DNA of 64,000 nucleotides from JAIBJN01 sp963775395 (lineage in GTDB: Bacteria > Actinomycetota > Thermoleophilia > Gaiellales > Gaiellaceae): the NCBI GenBank assembly GCA_963775395.1, contig CAVZIX010000005.1, positions 248,001 through 312,000 on the forward strand, given 5' to 3'. Below, one piece after another: positions 33,956 through 42,044 of this stretch. Every line of letters begins with the position of its first letter. The first letter of the stretch is position 1. The translations under genes were made by a program, and so were the position numbers. The notes under the pieces were generated by a model. The model was not told where the DNA came from. It saw only the letters and a list, made by a program, of their open reading frames with translations, and ran no database searches.

Positions 33956-35374
33956 TTGAACTTGCGGCAGGCCAAGGCTCTTCTCACAGCTGTTCTCCTC
34001 GCCCTTGCCACGGCAGCAACTGCGCTGGGCCAGGCGGGAGGCGGCAGCTCCGACTACGACGGCGGGGGAAGCGGCGGTGGTGGCGGTGGCGGAGGCGGCG
34101 GCGGCGGCGGGTTCGACGGCGGCTTCGATGGGACCAGTGGCGGCGAAGGAGGCGACTTCTCGCTCGGTGTCTGGATCGCGATCGGCACCGTGATCGGCCT
34201 CGTGCTCTTTGCCCGGACTCCGTACTTCGGACGGGCTACTTCGGCGTTGAAGGACCTGCTGGCCGGCCCGCTCGCCTGGCGGCGTCGGCGGGGGCGCCGC
34301 GAGCGCGTCCAGGACGCGGAGATCGCCGCCGTCGAGGCGGCCACGGATCACGAGCGCTTCGCCCCCGAGCAGGTGCGGACCGCCGCCGAGACACTCTTCC
34401 GCGACGTTCAGAGCGCGTGGGACTCGCGTGACGCCGCGCAGCTGGCGACGCTCCTCGGGCCGGATCTTCTCACCGAGTGGGAGCGCCGCCTGGCCGATTT
34501 CGAGGCCAAGGGCTGGCACAGCCGAGCCGAGGTCCTCGGAAGCGTTAGCGTCGAGTACGTCGGGCTGACGAATCGCGAGGACGAGGACGATGACCGCGCG
34601 GTCGTCCTGATCGAAGCGACGCTCCGGGCATACGTCCAGGACAAGAACGGAAATGTGATCCTCCGCAACGACGAGCAGGACGACGTCATGAGACTCAGCC
34701 AGTACTGGACTCTCGGAGCACGGCAGGAAGGATGGGCTCTCCTCTCGATCGAGGAGCTCGTCGAGGGAAGGCACAATCTCGCTGATCCGCTCGTCGCCAC
34801 GCCGTGGGCCGACGACCAGAGGATCCACGACGAGGCCGTGATCGAGACCGCCGCCGCCGACGCCCTGCCGGCCGGCTTCTCGCCCGCGGACCTGCCCGAC
34901 CTCGACTTCACGGACGACGCTCGCGCCGCCGCGCTCGACCTCTCGCTCGCCGACGCCCGCTTCGCGCCGGACGTGCTCGAGGCTTCGGCACGTCGGGCCG
35001 TTACAGCCTGGGCCGAGGCCGTCGACGGCGACGACCGGGCCCTCGCCGAGCTCGCATCCGAGCCGGCGCTCCGGCAGCTGCTGCACCAGGGGGACGAGAG
35101 CCGGAAGCAACGTGTGGTCGTCAGGGGGCCCCGCGTCGAGCGATTCGCGCTCATTCGGCTGGACGCCGCTTCGGAGCCCGCCACGATCACTGTCCAGCTC
35201 GAACTGGAGGGGAAGCGCTACGTCCAGGACCGGGACACGGCGGCGGTCCTGTCCGGCAGCCGCGACGAGGCCGTGACCTTCACCGAGCGCTGGACGCTCG
35301 CCCTCGACGGAGACGGGACGACCCCGTGGAAGATCGTCTCCGCAAATGTGACGGACGGGGCGTCGGCTCCGTAG
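33956..35374 (+). CDS. Tim44-like domain membrane protein with Gly-rich linker
   Basis: 472 residues. Signal or anchor (LLTAVLLALATAATALG), then a glycine-rich stretch including an unbroken run of 13 Gly, then a transmembrane helix (LGVWIAIGTVIGLVLFA). Two tandem cytosolic or periplasmic domains of the Tim44/NTF2-like type follow (LFRDVQSAWDSRDAAQLATL; later ARRAVTAWAEAVDGDD...LRQLL). Each has the WxxxDxxxL-type start of that fold. TTG start preceded by AAGAGG. Followed 7 bp later by a lipoprotein gene. Function unknown. Confidence 0.78.
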   Translation: MNLRQAKALLTAVLLALATAATALGQAGGGSSDYDGGGSGGGGGGGGGGGGGFDGGFDGTSGGEGGDFSLGVWIAIGTVIGLVLFARTPYFGRATSALKDLLAGPLAWRRRRGRRERVQDAEIAAVEAATDHERFAPEQVRTAAETLFRDVQSAWDSRDAAQLATLLGPDLLTEWERRLADFEAKGWHSRAEVLGSVSVEYVGLTNREDEDDDRAVVLIEATLRAYVQDKNGNVILRNDEQDDVMRLSQYWTLGARQEGWALLSIEELVEGRHNLADPLVATPWADDQRIHDEAVIETAAADALPAGFSPADLPDLDFTDDARAAALDLSLADARFAPDVLEASARRAVTAWAEAVDGDDRALAELASEPALRQLLHQGDESRKQRVVVRGPRVERFALIRLDAASEPATITVQLELEGKRYVQDRDTAAVLSGSRDEAVTFTERWTLALDGDGTTPWKIVSANVTDGASAP

Positions 35375-35381
35375 ACATCTC

Positions 35382-36281
35382 GTGCCTGCGAGGTGGGCCA
35401 CGATTCTCGTGACCGGCGTGCTTCTGCTAGCCGGTTGCGGCGAGACCCCTTCCGTCGACCAGTTGGGGGCGGGTGCCGAGTCGAGCACGGCGGTCGAGAC
35501 CGAACCCCCTGCACCAACCGCGTCGGACGCGCCGCCGCCGGTCACCGTTCGGTACCTCGACGACTCGGTCTCCCTCGAGGCCTGGACGTATTGCTATCGC
35601 AGCCTCTGTGTTGACGGAAGCCCGCCGGCCGAGCCGCCGGACGTGGGTAGTCCCGAGGAGGTTCTCGTCGAGTTCCCGCTTCCCGGCTGGTCGTTCACCG
35701 CAAGCTTCCAGCCGGCCGGGAAGCCGTGCGGGCGGATCCAGGAGACCCAGCTCGAGGCCGCGGGCGACGGACGGTTCGTCCTCCGGCCGGCCGGGCACGC
35801 AGGCACCTACGACGTGACCCTCTTCGGCCGCGGGGACGGCGACCTCTTCACCACCTTCCGCTGGACGACGCCGTTCGACGGCCCGCTGCCGACGCCGCAG
35901 GCGCGGCTCGCCGTGCTCGCCAACCACGACGGGCGACCCGACAGCTACGGCGTAGAGCTGGAGCTGACCAACCTCGCCCACACGCCGAAACAGGCTTCGG
36001 CGCGGATCACGGTTCGGGCAGCCGACGGAGACGCGGTGACCTTCGACGGGACGCGTTCCGACCTCGGCTGCTTGCCCGAGGGCACCGTGTACTGGGACGG
36101 CCCGGACGACAAGGGTCTCGCAGCAGCCGCCCTCGGCAAGGGCCCGTTCAGCTACCGAGTGGAGCTGGTCCTCGACGGCGTCCGCTACGTCGCCGACGCC
36201 ACCTGGCCGACCGACGAGATTGCCGGCAACGAGCCGTCGGTGGCACTCGAGTTCTCTCCGGGCCTCCCTGCGCTCTCCTAG
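35382..36281 (+). CDS. Envelope lipoprotein of unknown function
   Basis: About 299 residues with a lipoprotein signal: hydrophobic h-region ending in LLLAGC, Cys at about residue 19. A Thr/Pro/Ala-rich linker follows. The mature part is beta-rich with paired Cys residues (YCYRSLC, GKPCGRI, LGCLPEG). No enzyme motif seen. GTG start 7 bp after the Tim44-like gene, so the two form an envelope operon. Confidence 0.75.
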   Translation: MPARWATILVTGVLLLAGCGETPSVDQLGAGAESSTAVETEPPAPTASDAPPPVTVRYLDDSVSLEAWTYCYRSLCVDGSPPAEPPDVGSPEEVLVEFPLPGWSFTASFQPAGKPCGRIQETQLEAAGDGRFVLRPAGHAGTYDVTLFGRGDGDLFTTFRWTTPFDGPLPTPQARLAVLANHDGRPDSYGVELELTNLAHTPKQASARITVRAADGDAVTFDGTRSDLGCLPEGTVYWDGPDDKGLAAAALGKGPFSYRVELVLDGVRYVADATWPTDEIAGNEPSVALEFSPGLPALS

Positions 36282-36283
36282 CC

Positions 36284-36433
36284 TTACTCGGTGATTCGTC
36301 CCGTGAAGACTCCGACGGCGAAGACAACTAGGGCCACGATCAGCAGCAGCCAGAGCAGGCTGTGTATGGCGATGCCGCCGGCAACCGCGGCTACGACGAG
36401 GATGATCCCGAAAATGATCAGAAGCAGTTGCAT
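36284..36433 (-). CDS. 49-residue two-helix membrane protein
   Basis: ATG at 36433 opens a 49-codon frame that is almost entirely hydrophobic: MQLLLIIFGIILVVAAVAG, a short polar turn (IAIHS), then LLWLLLIVALVVFAVGVF, and the tail TGRITE. AAGGGA precedes the start, and a promoter TTGTCA-N17-GAGAAT lies at 36460-36488. Hydrophobic composition in a region where chance frames are Arg/Ala/Pro-rich supports a real gene. It ends 2 bp from the convergent lipoprotein stop. Function unknown. Confidence 0.75.
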   Translation of the reverse strand: MQLLLIIFGIILVVAAVAGGIAIHSLLWLLLIVALVVFAVGVFTGRITE

Positions 36434-36459
36434 GCTGACGTCCCTTCGGCTGGGCGCCT

Positions 36460-36488
36460 ATTCTCGCGGCCCGGGGTCAGCTTGACAA
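36460..36488 (-). promoter_or_regulatory. Promoter for the 49-residue membrane protein
   Basis: Minus strand TTGTCA (36488-36483), 17-bp spacer, GAGAAT (36465-36460), about 27 bp before the ATG. Confidence 0.5.
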
Positions 36489-36532
36489 GCCTGACGGAAG
36501 CGATGGGCTCCGTCCGACGTCCGGGGCGGTGG

Positions 36533-39094
36533 TCACTCGACTGCCGGCCGGGCGATGGCCGGCGGCTCGCGGCCGGCGAGGAGCCAGCCTGCCGCGGCGG
36601 CCGCCACGGGGATGCCCACGACCATCAGGGCGAGGTAGAGCACCGGGATCCGACCGAGATAGTCGAGCTTGTCGAAGTACGTCGCCGCGAGCATGAGATA
36701 GGCGCCGGCGACGCCGAGGAGCGCGCCGAGGAGCGCGAGCGCGCCGGCTGTGGCGGCGGTCAGCGTGCGGCGGATCCTGCTCGTGGCGCCGGCCGCGGTC
36801 AGGATGCGGAGATCGCCGGCGCTCTCGCTGCGGATCAGCCCGACGGTCATGGCGAGGATCGCCAGGGCGAGGAGGGCGCCAGCGGCGATGGCGATGGCGA
36901 TCGGCGTCGCGAAGGAGGTGCTCTCACGCCGTGTCTCGATCGTTAAGCCAGCGTTGGCCGCGAGGTCACGGGCATCCGCGATCTGTCCGCTCGTCAAGGG
37001 CCGGCTCGACTCGATCAGCCAGCCGGACGGGATCTGTTTCCAGCCGAGCCGGCGGAGACCGTCGAGCGTGATGAACGAGGCCGGCGCAACCCCGGTTTCC
37101 CCGCTGGGAGCGCCGAAGAGCTTCCGGCTGTCGATCCTCCGGACGTTGGTGACGGCTCGTTCGGTCACCCTTGGTTCTCCGCGTGCCCCGGTCGTCTCCA
37201 GGCTGACCGTGACGAGCTCGTCGGTCTGGACGGTTCGGTCGACCAGAAAGTCCGTGCTCGGATCGACCGCGGTGGGGTCGACTCCGAGGTACCTGAGCAA
37301 CGCAGGCGTGGCGACGTACAGGCGCGATTCGGTGAGGTAGCAGCTCGCCGGTGGAGGGGCAGGACAGAGGATTGACCCTCCTCCTCCCGAGCTCTCGGGG
37401 TTATCGATCTTCCGTGAGAGAACCTCCGCGTCGAGGACTCGGACGCCGTCCATGATTCCGGGCTGTTCGCCCCGTGGGACGGCGCTCTGGAGTGGAACCA
37501 CCGTCGCGTCGTCGAGACCTGCCGCCAGTTGTGGGACGCGACGGGCCATGCGTTCGAGCTCCGCCTGCGTCTGGACTGCGATGATCTCGGGATCCGGCGT
37601 TTCACCGGTGTACACGCGGATCTGTCCGCTGGACAGGTTGGCCGGTACGGCCGCTGACTGCTTCTCCTCGGCCGCCGCGATGATGACGACCGTCGCGGCG
37701 ATACCGAGAGCGAGGGTGATGGCGGCGAGTGCCGCCCCCGAGCGGGCCTGGTAGCGGGCGAGGTCTCGTAGCGCCAGGCGCATCGCGATCGGGGCGTGCC
37801 CGGCCGGGCGGGCGAAGAGGCGAATCGCGAGCGGGCCCAGGAGCAGCGTGCCGAGGATCGTCGCCACGATCCCGGCGACGATGAGCACCGGGGTGCTTCG
37901 GTCGGAGAGCACGAGGCTGCCGATTCCCGCCGCGATCAGCACGACCGCGACGATTGCCGATTGGCGTGCGGGTCTCGGCCTCGGCGGGCGCGCCGAGAGG
38001 GCGAGCGCGACGGGCACGCGAGCCACCGCTCGCCCCGGCCACCATGCAGCGGCGGTCGCCCCGAGCATCGCGACGAGAACGATCATGGCGAGCAGTGGCC
38101 AGGGCAGGCTGAGCCGGTCGAGGCGATGGCCGAGCGCCGGCTCGAGCGTCGGCGCGACTGCGAGCCAGAGGGCGAGACCCACGATCGTGCCGATCAGCGC
38201 GCCGATCGCACCGACGATGGCGCCGTTCGCGAGCAGCACGAGTCGAAGGTGCTTCTCGGTCGCGCCGATCGCGGCGAGCATGCCGAGCTGGCGGAGCCGT
38301 CGCAGAGCGATGACCGCGAAGCCTGCGGCGGCGATGAGCGACGCCAGGAGCAGGAACACGGTGGCGACGGAAAACAGCAGGAGCTCGTCCGCCGGGAGGT
38401 CGCTACCTCGAATCCTCATCGACATGACGGCCGGTAGGTCACCTTGGCCCAACGCCGCACTGCCGGCCAGGACGGTGACGTGGTCCGGTGCCGCCGCGGA
38501 CGGGGGAGAGACGAGGGCGAACTCGTCGCCTAGATCGGCGGGGTTCTCGACGACGCCGACAACGGTGCGGCGATTGCCGTCGAGGGCCAGAGTTCCGCCG
38601 AGCTCGAGCCCGAGGACCTGGGCGACGCCGTCGGTGACGCCGACCTGGCCGCGGCCTTCCGGGTAGCTGCCTCGACGGAGTGCGAGGCGCGGGCCCCCGT
38701 ACGGTCCGCGCGGGTCCTGAGCGCGGTACTCCACCTTTTCGACGCCGCCGGGGACGGTGAACGAGCGGTGGCCGATGACGTCGATCGTCCCGAACTGTTG
38801 GCTTGCGGCGGCGAGACCCGCCTCCAGCTTGCGAGGATCGGCGCCGTCGAAATCGAGTAGTTGACTGGCCGAGCCGAACTCGGCCTCGTTCGAGGTGTCT
38901 GCGCCCGAGTTGGAGGCGATTGTGACGCTCGCAATCGCGGCCGCGACCGCAAGGGTGAGGAGAGCGATGACGAGGATCTGCTGGCGCCACTCGCGGCGGA
39001 ACAGACGCCAGGCCCAGTGGACGACGGCGCGGCGCGCGGCCACGCCGCCGTCCGCTGGGCCCCGCAGCGCCAAGCGGTTCGCGAGAGTCGTCAT
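36533..39094 (-). CDS. FtsX-like ABC transporter permease
   Basis: 853 residues with the two-module layout of MacB/LolCE-type permeases. A first helix near residue 40 is followed by a large extracytoplasmic domain, then a helix bundle (LLLFSVATVFLLLASLIAAAG ... LRQLGMLAAIGATEKHLRLV), more helices, a second extracytoplasmic domain and a final bundle (ILAMTVGLIRSESAGDLRIL, AAGATSRIRRTL). The coupling-helix-like GATxxxxR segments contact the ATPase. Start overlaps the ATPase stop (ATGA). Likely exports a lipid, peptide or drug; substrate unknown. Confidence 0.88.
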   Translation of the reverse strand: MTTLANRLALRGPADGGVAARRAVVHWAWRLFRREWRQQILVIALLTLAVAAAIASVTIASNSGADTSNEAEFGSASQLLDFDGADPRKLEAGLAAASQQFGTIDVIGHRSFTVPGGVEKVEYRAQDPRGPYGGPRLALRRGSYPEGRGQVGVTDGVAQVLGLELGGTLALDGNRRTVVGVVENPADLGDEFALVSPPSAAAPDHVTVLAGSAALGQGDLPAVMSMRIRGSDLPADELLLFSVATVFLLLASLIAAAGFAVIALRRLRQLGMLAAIGATEKHLRLVLLANGAIVGAIGALIGTIVGLALWLAVAPTLEPALGHRLDRLSLPWPLLAMIVLVAMLGATAAAWWPGRAVARVPVALALSARPPRPRPARQSAIVAVVLIAAGIGSLVLSDRSTPVLIVAGIVATILGTLLLGPLAIRLFARPAGHAPIAMRLALRDLARYQARSGAALAAITLALGIAATVVIIAAAEEKQSAAVPANLSSGQIRVYTGETPDPEIIAVQTQAELERMARRVPQLAAGLDDATVVPLQSAVPRGEQPGIMDGVRVLDAEVLSRKIDNPESSGGGGSILCPAPPPASCYLTESRLYVATPALLRYLGVDPTAVDPSTDFLVDRTVQTDELVTVSLETTGARGEPRVTERAVTNVRRIDSRKLFGAPSGETGVAPASFITLDGLRRLGWKQIPSGWLIESSRPLTSGQIADARDLAANAGLTIETRRESTSFATPIAIAIAAGALLALAILAMTVGLIRSESAGDLRILTAAGATSRIRRTLTAATAGALALLGALLGVAGAYLMLAATYFDKLDYLGRIPVLYLALMVVGIPVAAAAAGWLLAGREPPAIARPAVE

Positions 39095-39816
39095 CGCCGC
39101 TCACCGGCGGCGAGGAGCGACTCCGGCCCCGGAGGCGCCACCGTCTGATCGACGACATGGCCGTCCCGCAGGAACACGACGCGGTCGGCCCAGGACGCCA
39201 GCTGCGCCTCGTGCGTGACGACGACACCCGCGACGCCCCGCTTCGTGGCGGCCCGCAACAGGCGCATGACCGCCTCGCCGTTCACGGAATCCAGAGCGCC
39301 GGTCGGCTCGTCCGCGAGCAGCAACCCGCGCTCGCCGACGATCGCCCGGGCGATCGCTGCCCGCTGGCGCTCGCCGCCCGATAGCTCGTCGGGGTAGCGA
39401 TCGGCGATGTCCGCGACATCGAGCTCCTCCATCGCCTCGAGGCCCGTCACGCGCGCGGCTCTGGCGCGGATGCCGTCGAGCTCGAGGGGCAGGGTGACGT
39501 TCTCGATCGCCGTCAGCCCGGGGAGCAGGTTGAAGTCCTGGAAGACATAGCCGATCGACCGGCGCCGCATCTGCGCCTTCTCCGAGCGCGAGACGTCCGA
39601 CAGGTCGACGCCGTCCACCAGCACTTGGCCGCTGGTCGGCTCCTCGAGGCTGCCGGCGATCGTCAACAGCGTGCTCTTGCCGGAGCCGCTCGGCCCCATG
39701 ATCGCCACCAGCTCGCCGGGATCGACCATGAGGTCGACTCGGACGAGCGCATGCACCTCGGTGGGCCCGGAGCCGTAGACCTTCGATAGCTGGTGCAGTT
39801 CGAGTGCGCTCGTCAT
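39091..39816 (-). CDS. MacB/LolD-type ABC transporter ATP-binding protein
   Basis: 241 residues. Walker A GPSGSGKSTLL, Q-loop YVFQDFNLLPGLTAIENV, signature LSGGERQRAAIARA and Walker B LLLADEPTGALDS are all intact, with the H-loop in VVVTHEAQL. Matches the LolD/MacB family that pairs with FtsX-like permeases. Overlaps both neighbours by 4 bp (ATGA), so the regulator, ATPase and permease form one operon. Confidence 0.94.
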   Translation of the reverse strand: MTSALELHQLSKVYGSGPTEVHALVRVDLMVDPGELVAIMGPSGSGKSTLLTIAGSLEEPTSGQVLVDGVDLSDVSRSEKAQMRRRSIGYVFQDFNLLPGLTAIENVTLPLELDGIRARAARVTGLEAMEELDVADIADRYPDELSGGERQRAAIARAIVGERGLLLADEPTGALDSVNGEAVMRLLRAATKRGVAGVVVTHEAQLASWADRVVFLRDGHVVDQTVAPPGPESLLAAGERR

Positions 39817-40394
39817 TGCGAGACCTCCATCGGGTCAGGTGCTTCGAGAGGCAGGTCGGTCACTGCGACCGGCGCGAGTGACGGCCGTTGCTTCAAGCGG
39901 ACGTCCGCGGAGTCGAGCCAGCGGACGATCGCTTCGAGCCGAAAGAGCTCGGCGTCGGCGACGAGCACCAACGCCGTGTCGTCCTCTGCAGCCGCGGCCT
40001 TGACCTGGGTGTAGCGCTGCATGACCTCGATCACGTGCCGGCGGTGCGTCTGCAGGATCTCGTGGATGTTGGTCCCGGGGACTTCCAGGGCGACCAGCAC
40101 CTTGATCACGAGCTCGTCGCGCGGGGGAGGAACGAGCTCGGGCGGGGTCCGCAGCCAGTCGGCTAGCTCGCGGTCGCCGGCGGACGTGATCCTGTACCGC
40201 TTCCGCGAGCGCTCCCCTTCCCCGTCGTCGGTCTCGACGAGCCCGTCCCGTTCGAGGCGCTGAAGGGTCGCGTAGACCTGTCCGACGTTGAGCGGCCAGA
40301 CCTCGCCCGTCCGGGCCTCGAACTCGTTCTGAAGCCGGAGGCCGTACTTCGGCCCCTCGCTAAGAAGGGCGAGCAACGCGTGGGGGACGCTCAT
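39813..40394 (-). CDS. PadR-family transcriptional regulator
   Basis: 193 residues. The N-terminal winged helix is PadR type (ALLALLSEGPKYGLRLQNEFE, LNVGQVYATLQRLERDGLV, RKRYRITSAGDRELADWL). A C-terminal helical dimerisation domain follows (PadR subfamily with AphA-like tail). It heads the ABC operon and probably represses it in the absence of an inducer. A 13-bp palindrome overlaps its promoter. Confidence 0.9.
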   Translation of the reverse strand: MSVPHALLALLSEGPKYGLRLQNEFEARTGEVWPLNVGQVYATLQRLERDGLVETDDGEGERSRKRYRITSAGDRELADWLRTPPELVPPPRDELVIKVLVALEVPGTNIHEILQTHRRHVIEVMQRYTQVKAAAAEDDTALVLVADAELFRLEAIVRWLDSADVRLKQRPSLAPVAVTDLPLEAPDPMEVSQ

Positions 40395-40424
40395 GAGTGG
40401 CTCCGCGGAAACAGCATACTGAGT

Positions 40425-40453
40425 ACTATACCGGGTATACAGTGTTGGCGCAA
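40425..40453 (-). promoter_or_regulatory. PadR-ABC operon promoter with palindromic operator
   Basis: Minus strand TTGCGC (40453-40448), 17-bp spacer, TATAGT (40430-40425). The palindrome TATACCGGGTATA (40427-40439) overlaps the -10 and spacer, where a PadR dimer would block RNA polymerase. Confidence 0.6.
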
Positions 40454-40559
40454 GTCGCCCGGGCGAGCCCGGCGTACGCGGACGAGTCAGGCCGGTACAA
40501 GGAGGAGGTCGGCGACGTCGGCCGCATGTGCCGAACTCAATTGGCCACCTCTGATACTC

Positions 40560-40593
40560 CCGATGGAGCGTACCGGGATCGAACCGGTGACCT
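40560..40593. repeat. 34-bp duplicate of the tRNA-Ala 3' end (putative att site)
   Basis: Identical over 34 bp to 41444-41477, which covers tRNA nucleotides 44-73 plus 4 bp of 3' flank. Same orientation, 884 bp apart. Only the 3' part of the tRNA is present here, the usual product of site-specific integration at a tRNA gene. Confidence 0.8.
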
Positions 40594-40609
40594 ACTTCTG
40601 GGATGACTC

Positions 40610-40680
40610 TCTACAAACCTTTGACAAGCTGTAGGGAGTTTGTATAGAGTATGCCTCCGACCCTGTACAAGCAGTAGACA
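40610..40680 (+). promoter_or_regulatory. Fasciclin gene promoter with paired 11-bp TnnACA repeats
   Basis: TTGACA (40621-40626), 16-bp spacer, TATAGA (40643-40648). TCTACA (40610-40615) lies exactly 11 bp before the -35 hexamer. A second pair, TGTACA (40664-40669) and TAGACA (40675-40680), is also 11 bp apart and matches the block in the DUF378 promoter (TGTACAA-N4-TAGACA). Candidate second CarH operator. Confidence 0.6.
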
Positions 40681-40691
40681 AGGAGGAACAA

Positions 40692-41252
40692 ATGAAAAAG
40701 GTCCGAACACTGCGCTCGGCTCGGGTTCTGGGCGCAATCGGCTTTGCCACAGTGGGGCTCGCCGTCGCGGCGTGCGGCGGCGACAACGACTCCTCGCCGG
40801 AGGGGGCGACGACGACCGCATCGCCGGCGACGACGATGGAGGAAACGACGCAGGAGAACATCGTCGAGACGGCCGTCGCGGCCGAGGACTTCACGACGCT
40901 GACGTCCCTGGTCGAGCAGGCCGGCCTCGCGGAGACGCTGTCGGGCGAAGGTCCCTTCACGGTCTTCGCACCCACCGACGATGCCTTCGCCAAGGTGCCG
41001 CAGGAGACGCTCGACGCGCTGGCGGCTGATCCCGAGGCGCTGAAAGCAGTCCTGCTGTACCACGTGGTCGCCGGTGAGTCACGCGCGAGCGACGTCGCAG
41101 AGCTGAGCTCGGCCGAGACCCTGAACGGCGAGTCCGTCGAGCTCGAGACGACCGACGGAGGCGTCATGGTCAACGACGCCATGGTCGTGCGGGCTGATGT
41201 GACCGCCTCGAACGGCGTCATCCACGTCATCGATGAAGTGCTGATTCCCTAA
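40692..41252 (+). CDS. Fasciclin-domain lipoprotein
   Basis: 186 residues. Lipoprotein signal with lipobox VAAC (Cys at about residue 28), a Thr/Glu/Ala linker, then one FAS1 domain: FTTLTSLVEQAGLAETLSG, GPFTVFAPTDDAFAKVP, LLYHVVAGE and NGVIHVIDEVLIP (H1, H2 and YH motifs present). Surface adhesion or matrix-binding role as in other bacterial FAS1 lipoproteins. AAGGAGG precedes the ATG. It is the only gene between the two copies of the tRNA-Ala 3' end, and its promoter shares repeats with the DUF378 promoter. Confidence 0.93.
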   Translation: MKKVRTLRSARVLGAIGFATVGLAVAACGGDNDSSPEGATTTASPATTMEETTQENIVETAVAAEDFTTLTSLVEQAGLAETLSGEGPFTVFAPTDDAFAKVPQETLDALAADPEALKAVLLYHVVAGESRASDVAELSSAETLNGESVELETTDGGVMVNDAMVVRADVTASNGVIHVIDEVLIP

Positions 41253-41266
41253 GGTGGGACGCAGCT

Positions 41267-41302
41267 GAGCGGCCCGCCCGGCGCTTCGCCGGCGGGCCGC
41301 TC
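41267..41302 (+). terminator. Hairpin terminator after the fasciclin gene
   Basis: GAGCGGCCCG ... CGGGCCGCTC with an inner CCGGCG-CTT-CGCCGG stem, 15 bp past the stop. One bulged C; tail TCGATCC. Confidence 0.7.
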
Positions 41303-41443
41303 TCGATCCGTCGATCCACTCCTCGTGGGTGAGTGTCTCGTTGAGGAAGGAGAGGCGAGGCGGAACGGCACGTAAGGCACCCGACGATGGGCGAGCCGCG
41401 TCGTCCCAACGGGTCAACAGTTCAGGCCGATTTCCAGCGCCTT

Positions 41444-41477
41444 CCGATGGAGCGTACCGGGATCGAACCGGTGACCT
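41444..41477. repeat. tRNA-Ala 3' end copy of the 34-bp direct repeat (putative att site)
   Basis: Direct repeat partner of 40560-40593, lying inside and just past the intact tRNA-Ala gene. Confidence 0.8.
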
Positions 41478-41520
41478 CCGGCTTGCAAAGCCGGCGCTCT
41501 CCCAGCTGAGCTAACGCCCC
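41448..41520 (-). tRNA. tRNA-Ala (TGC)
   Basis: A 73-nt cloverleaf on the minus strand. Acceptor GGGGCGT pairs with ACGCTCC including the alanine identity pair G3:U70. D arm GCTCAGCTGGGAGAGC; anticodon stem CCGGC / GCCGG with loop TTTGCAA (anticodon TGC); T arm ACCGGTTCGATCCCGGT. Discriminator A73; CCA is not encoded. Confidence 0.96.
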
Positions 41521-41551
41521 AAGTCGAGCTCACTGTAGCTGGCCCGGCGGG

Positions 41552-41971
41552 CTAGCTCTCGTCGACGACCAGGTGCTTGACGGGGAGGTTGAAGCGGGCG
41601 AGGGCCTCGTCGGCGGCGCCCTCCTCGAGCCAGCCGGCGTCGTCGTCCTTGCGGGTGACGAGGACGAGCTCGTCGGCCGGGAATGTACGCAGGGCGTCCT
41701 CGATCGCCTGGACGGGGTCGGTGTCCCCCACCTCGGCCTCGACGCGGTCGGCCTCGGGCGCCACGGCGCGGCCGACGCCCTCGGCGCGGGACTCGGCCTC
41801 GGCTCGAGCGTCGTCCTCGTCGTTCGCCAGCCAGTCGAGCGGGGAAAGGTCGGACGCCGTGGCGACGACCTTCACCTCGGCCCCGGCGTCGTCCGCGTCC
41901 TCGAGCACGCGGTCGCGCAGAGCCTCGCCCTCGACGGGCGCAGTCGTGACCACCAGGATGTGCCGGCTCAC
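41552..41971 (-). CDS. Acidic UspA-fold-like hypothetical protein
   Basis: 139 residues, very acidic. The start RHILVVTTAPVEGEALRDRV and the end FPADELVLVTRKDDDAGWL / FNLPVKHLVV follow the alternating beta-alpha pattern of a flavodoxin or universal-stress-like fold. No ATP-binding glycine motif visible. Homologues with this layout are common in actinobacteria without assigned function. GTG start. Confidence 0.65.
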   Translation of the reverse strand: MSRHILVVTTAPVEGEALRDRVLEDADDAGAEVKVVATASDLSPLDWLANDEDDARAEAESRAEGVGRAVAPEADRVEAEVGDTDPVQAIEDALRTFPADELVLVTRKDDDAGWLEEGAADEALARFNLPVKHLVVDES

Positions 41972-42044
41972 GTGCCGTCTCTACCCGGCTACAGGCGGAG
42001 CGGAAACACGGGTGCCACGGGCGACGCGAGGAGTGAGTAGCGGG

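Noticed and set aside
40380..40634. Short frames containing MERTGIEPVTYFW and similar peptides
   Set aside because: This peptide is simply the translated tRNA 3' end fragment; it is a common false annotation.
40664..40680. TACAAG at 40666 as the fasciclin -10 by analogy with the DUF378 promoter
   Set aside because: No acceptable -35 hexamer at 16-18 bp upstream; TTGACA-N16-TATAGA further upstream is much better.
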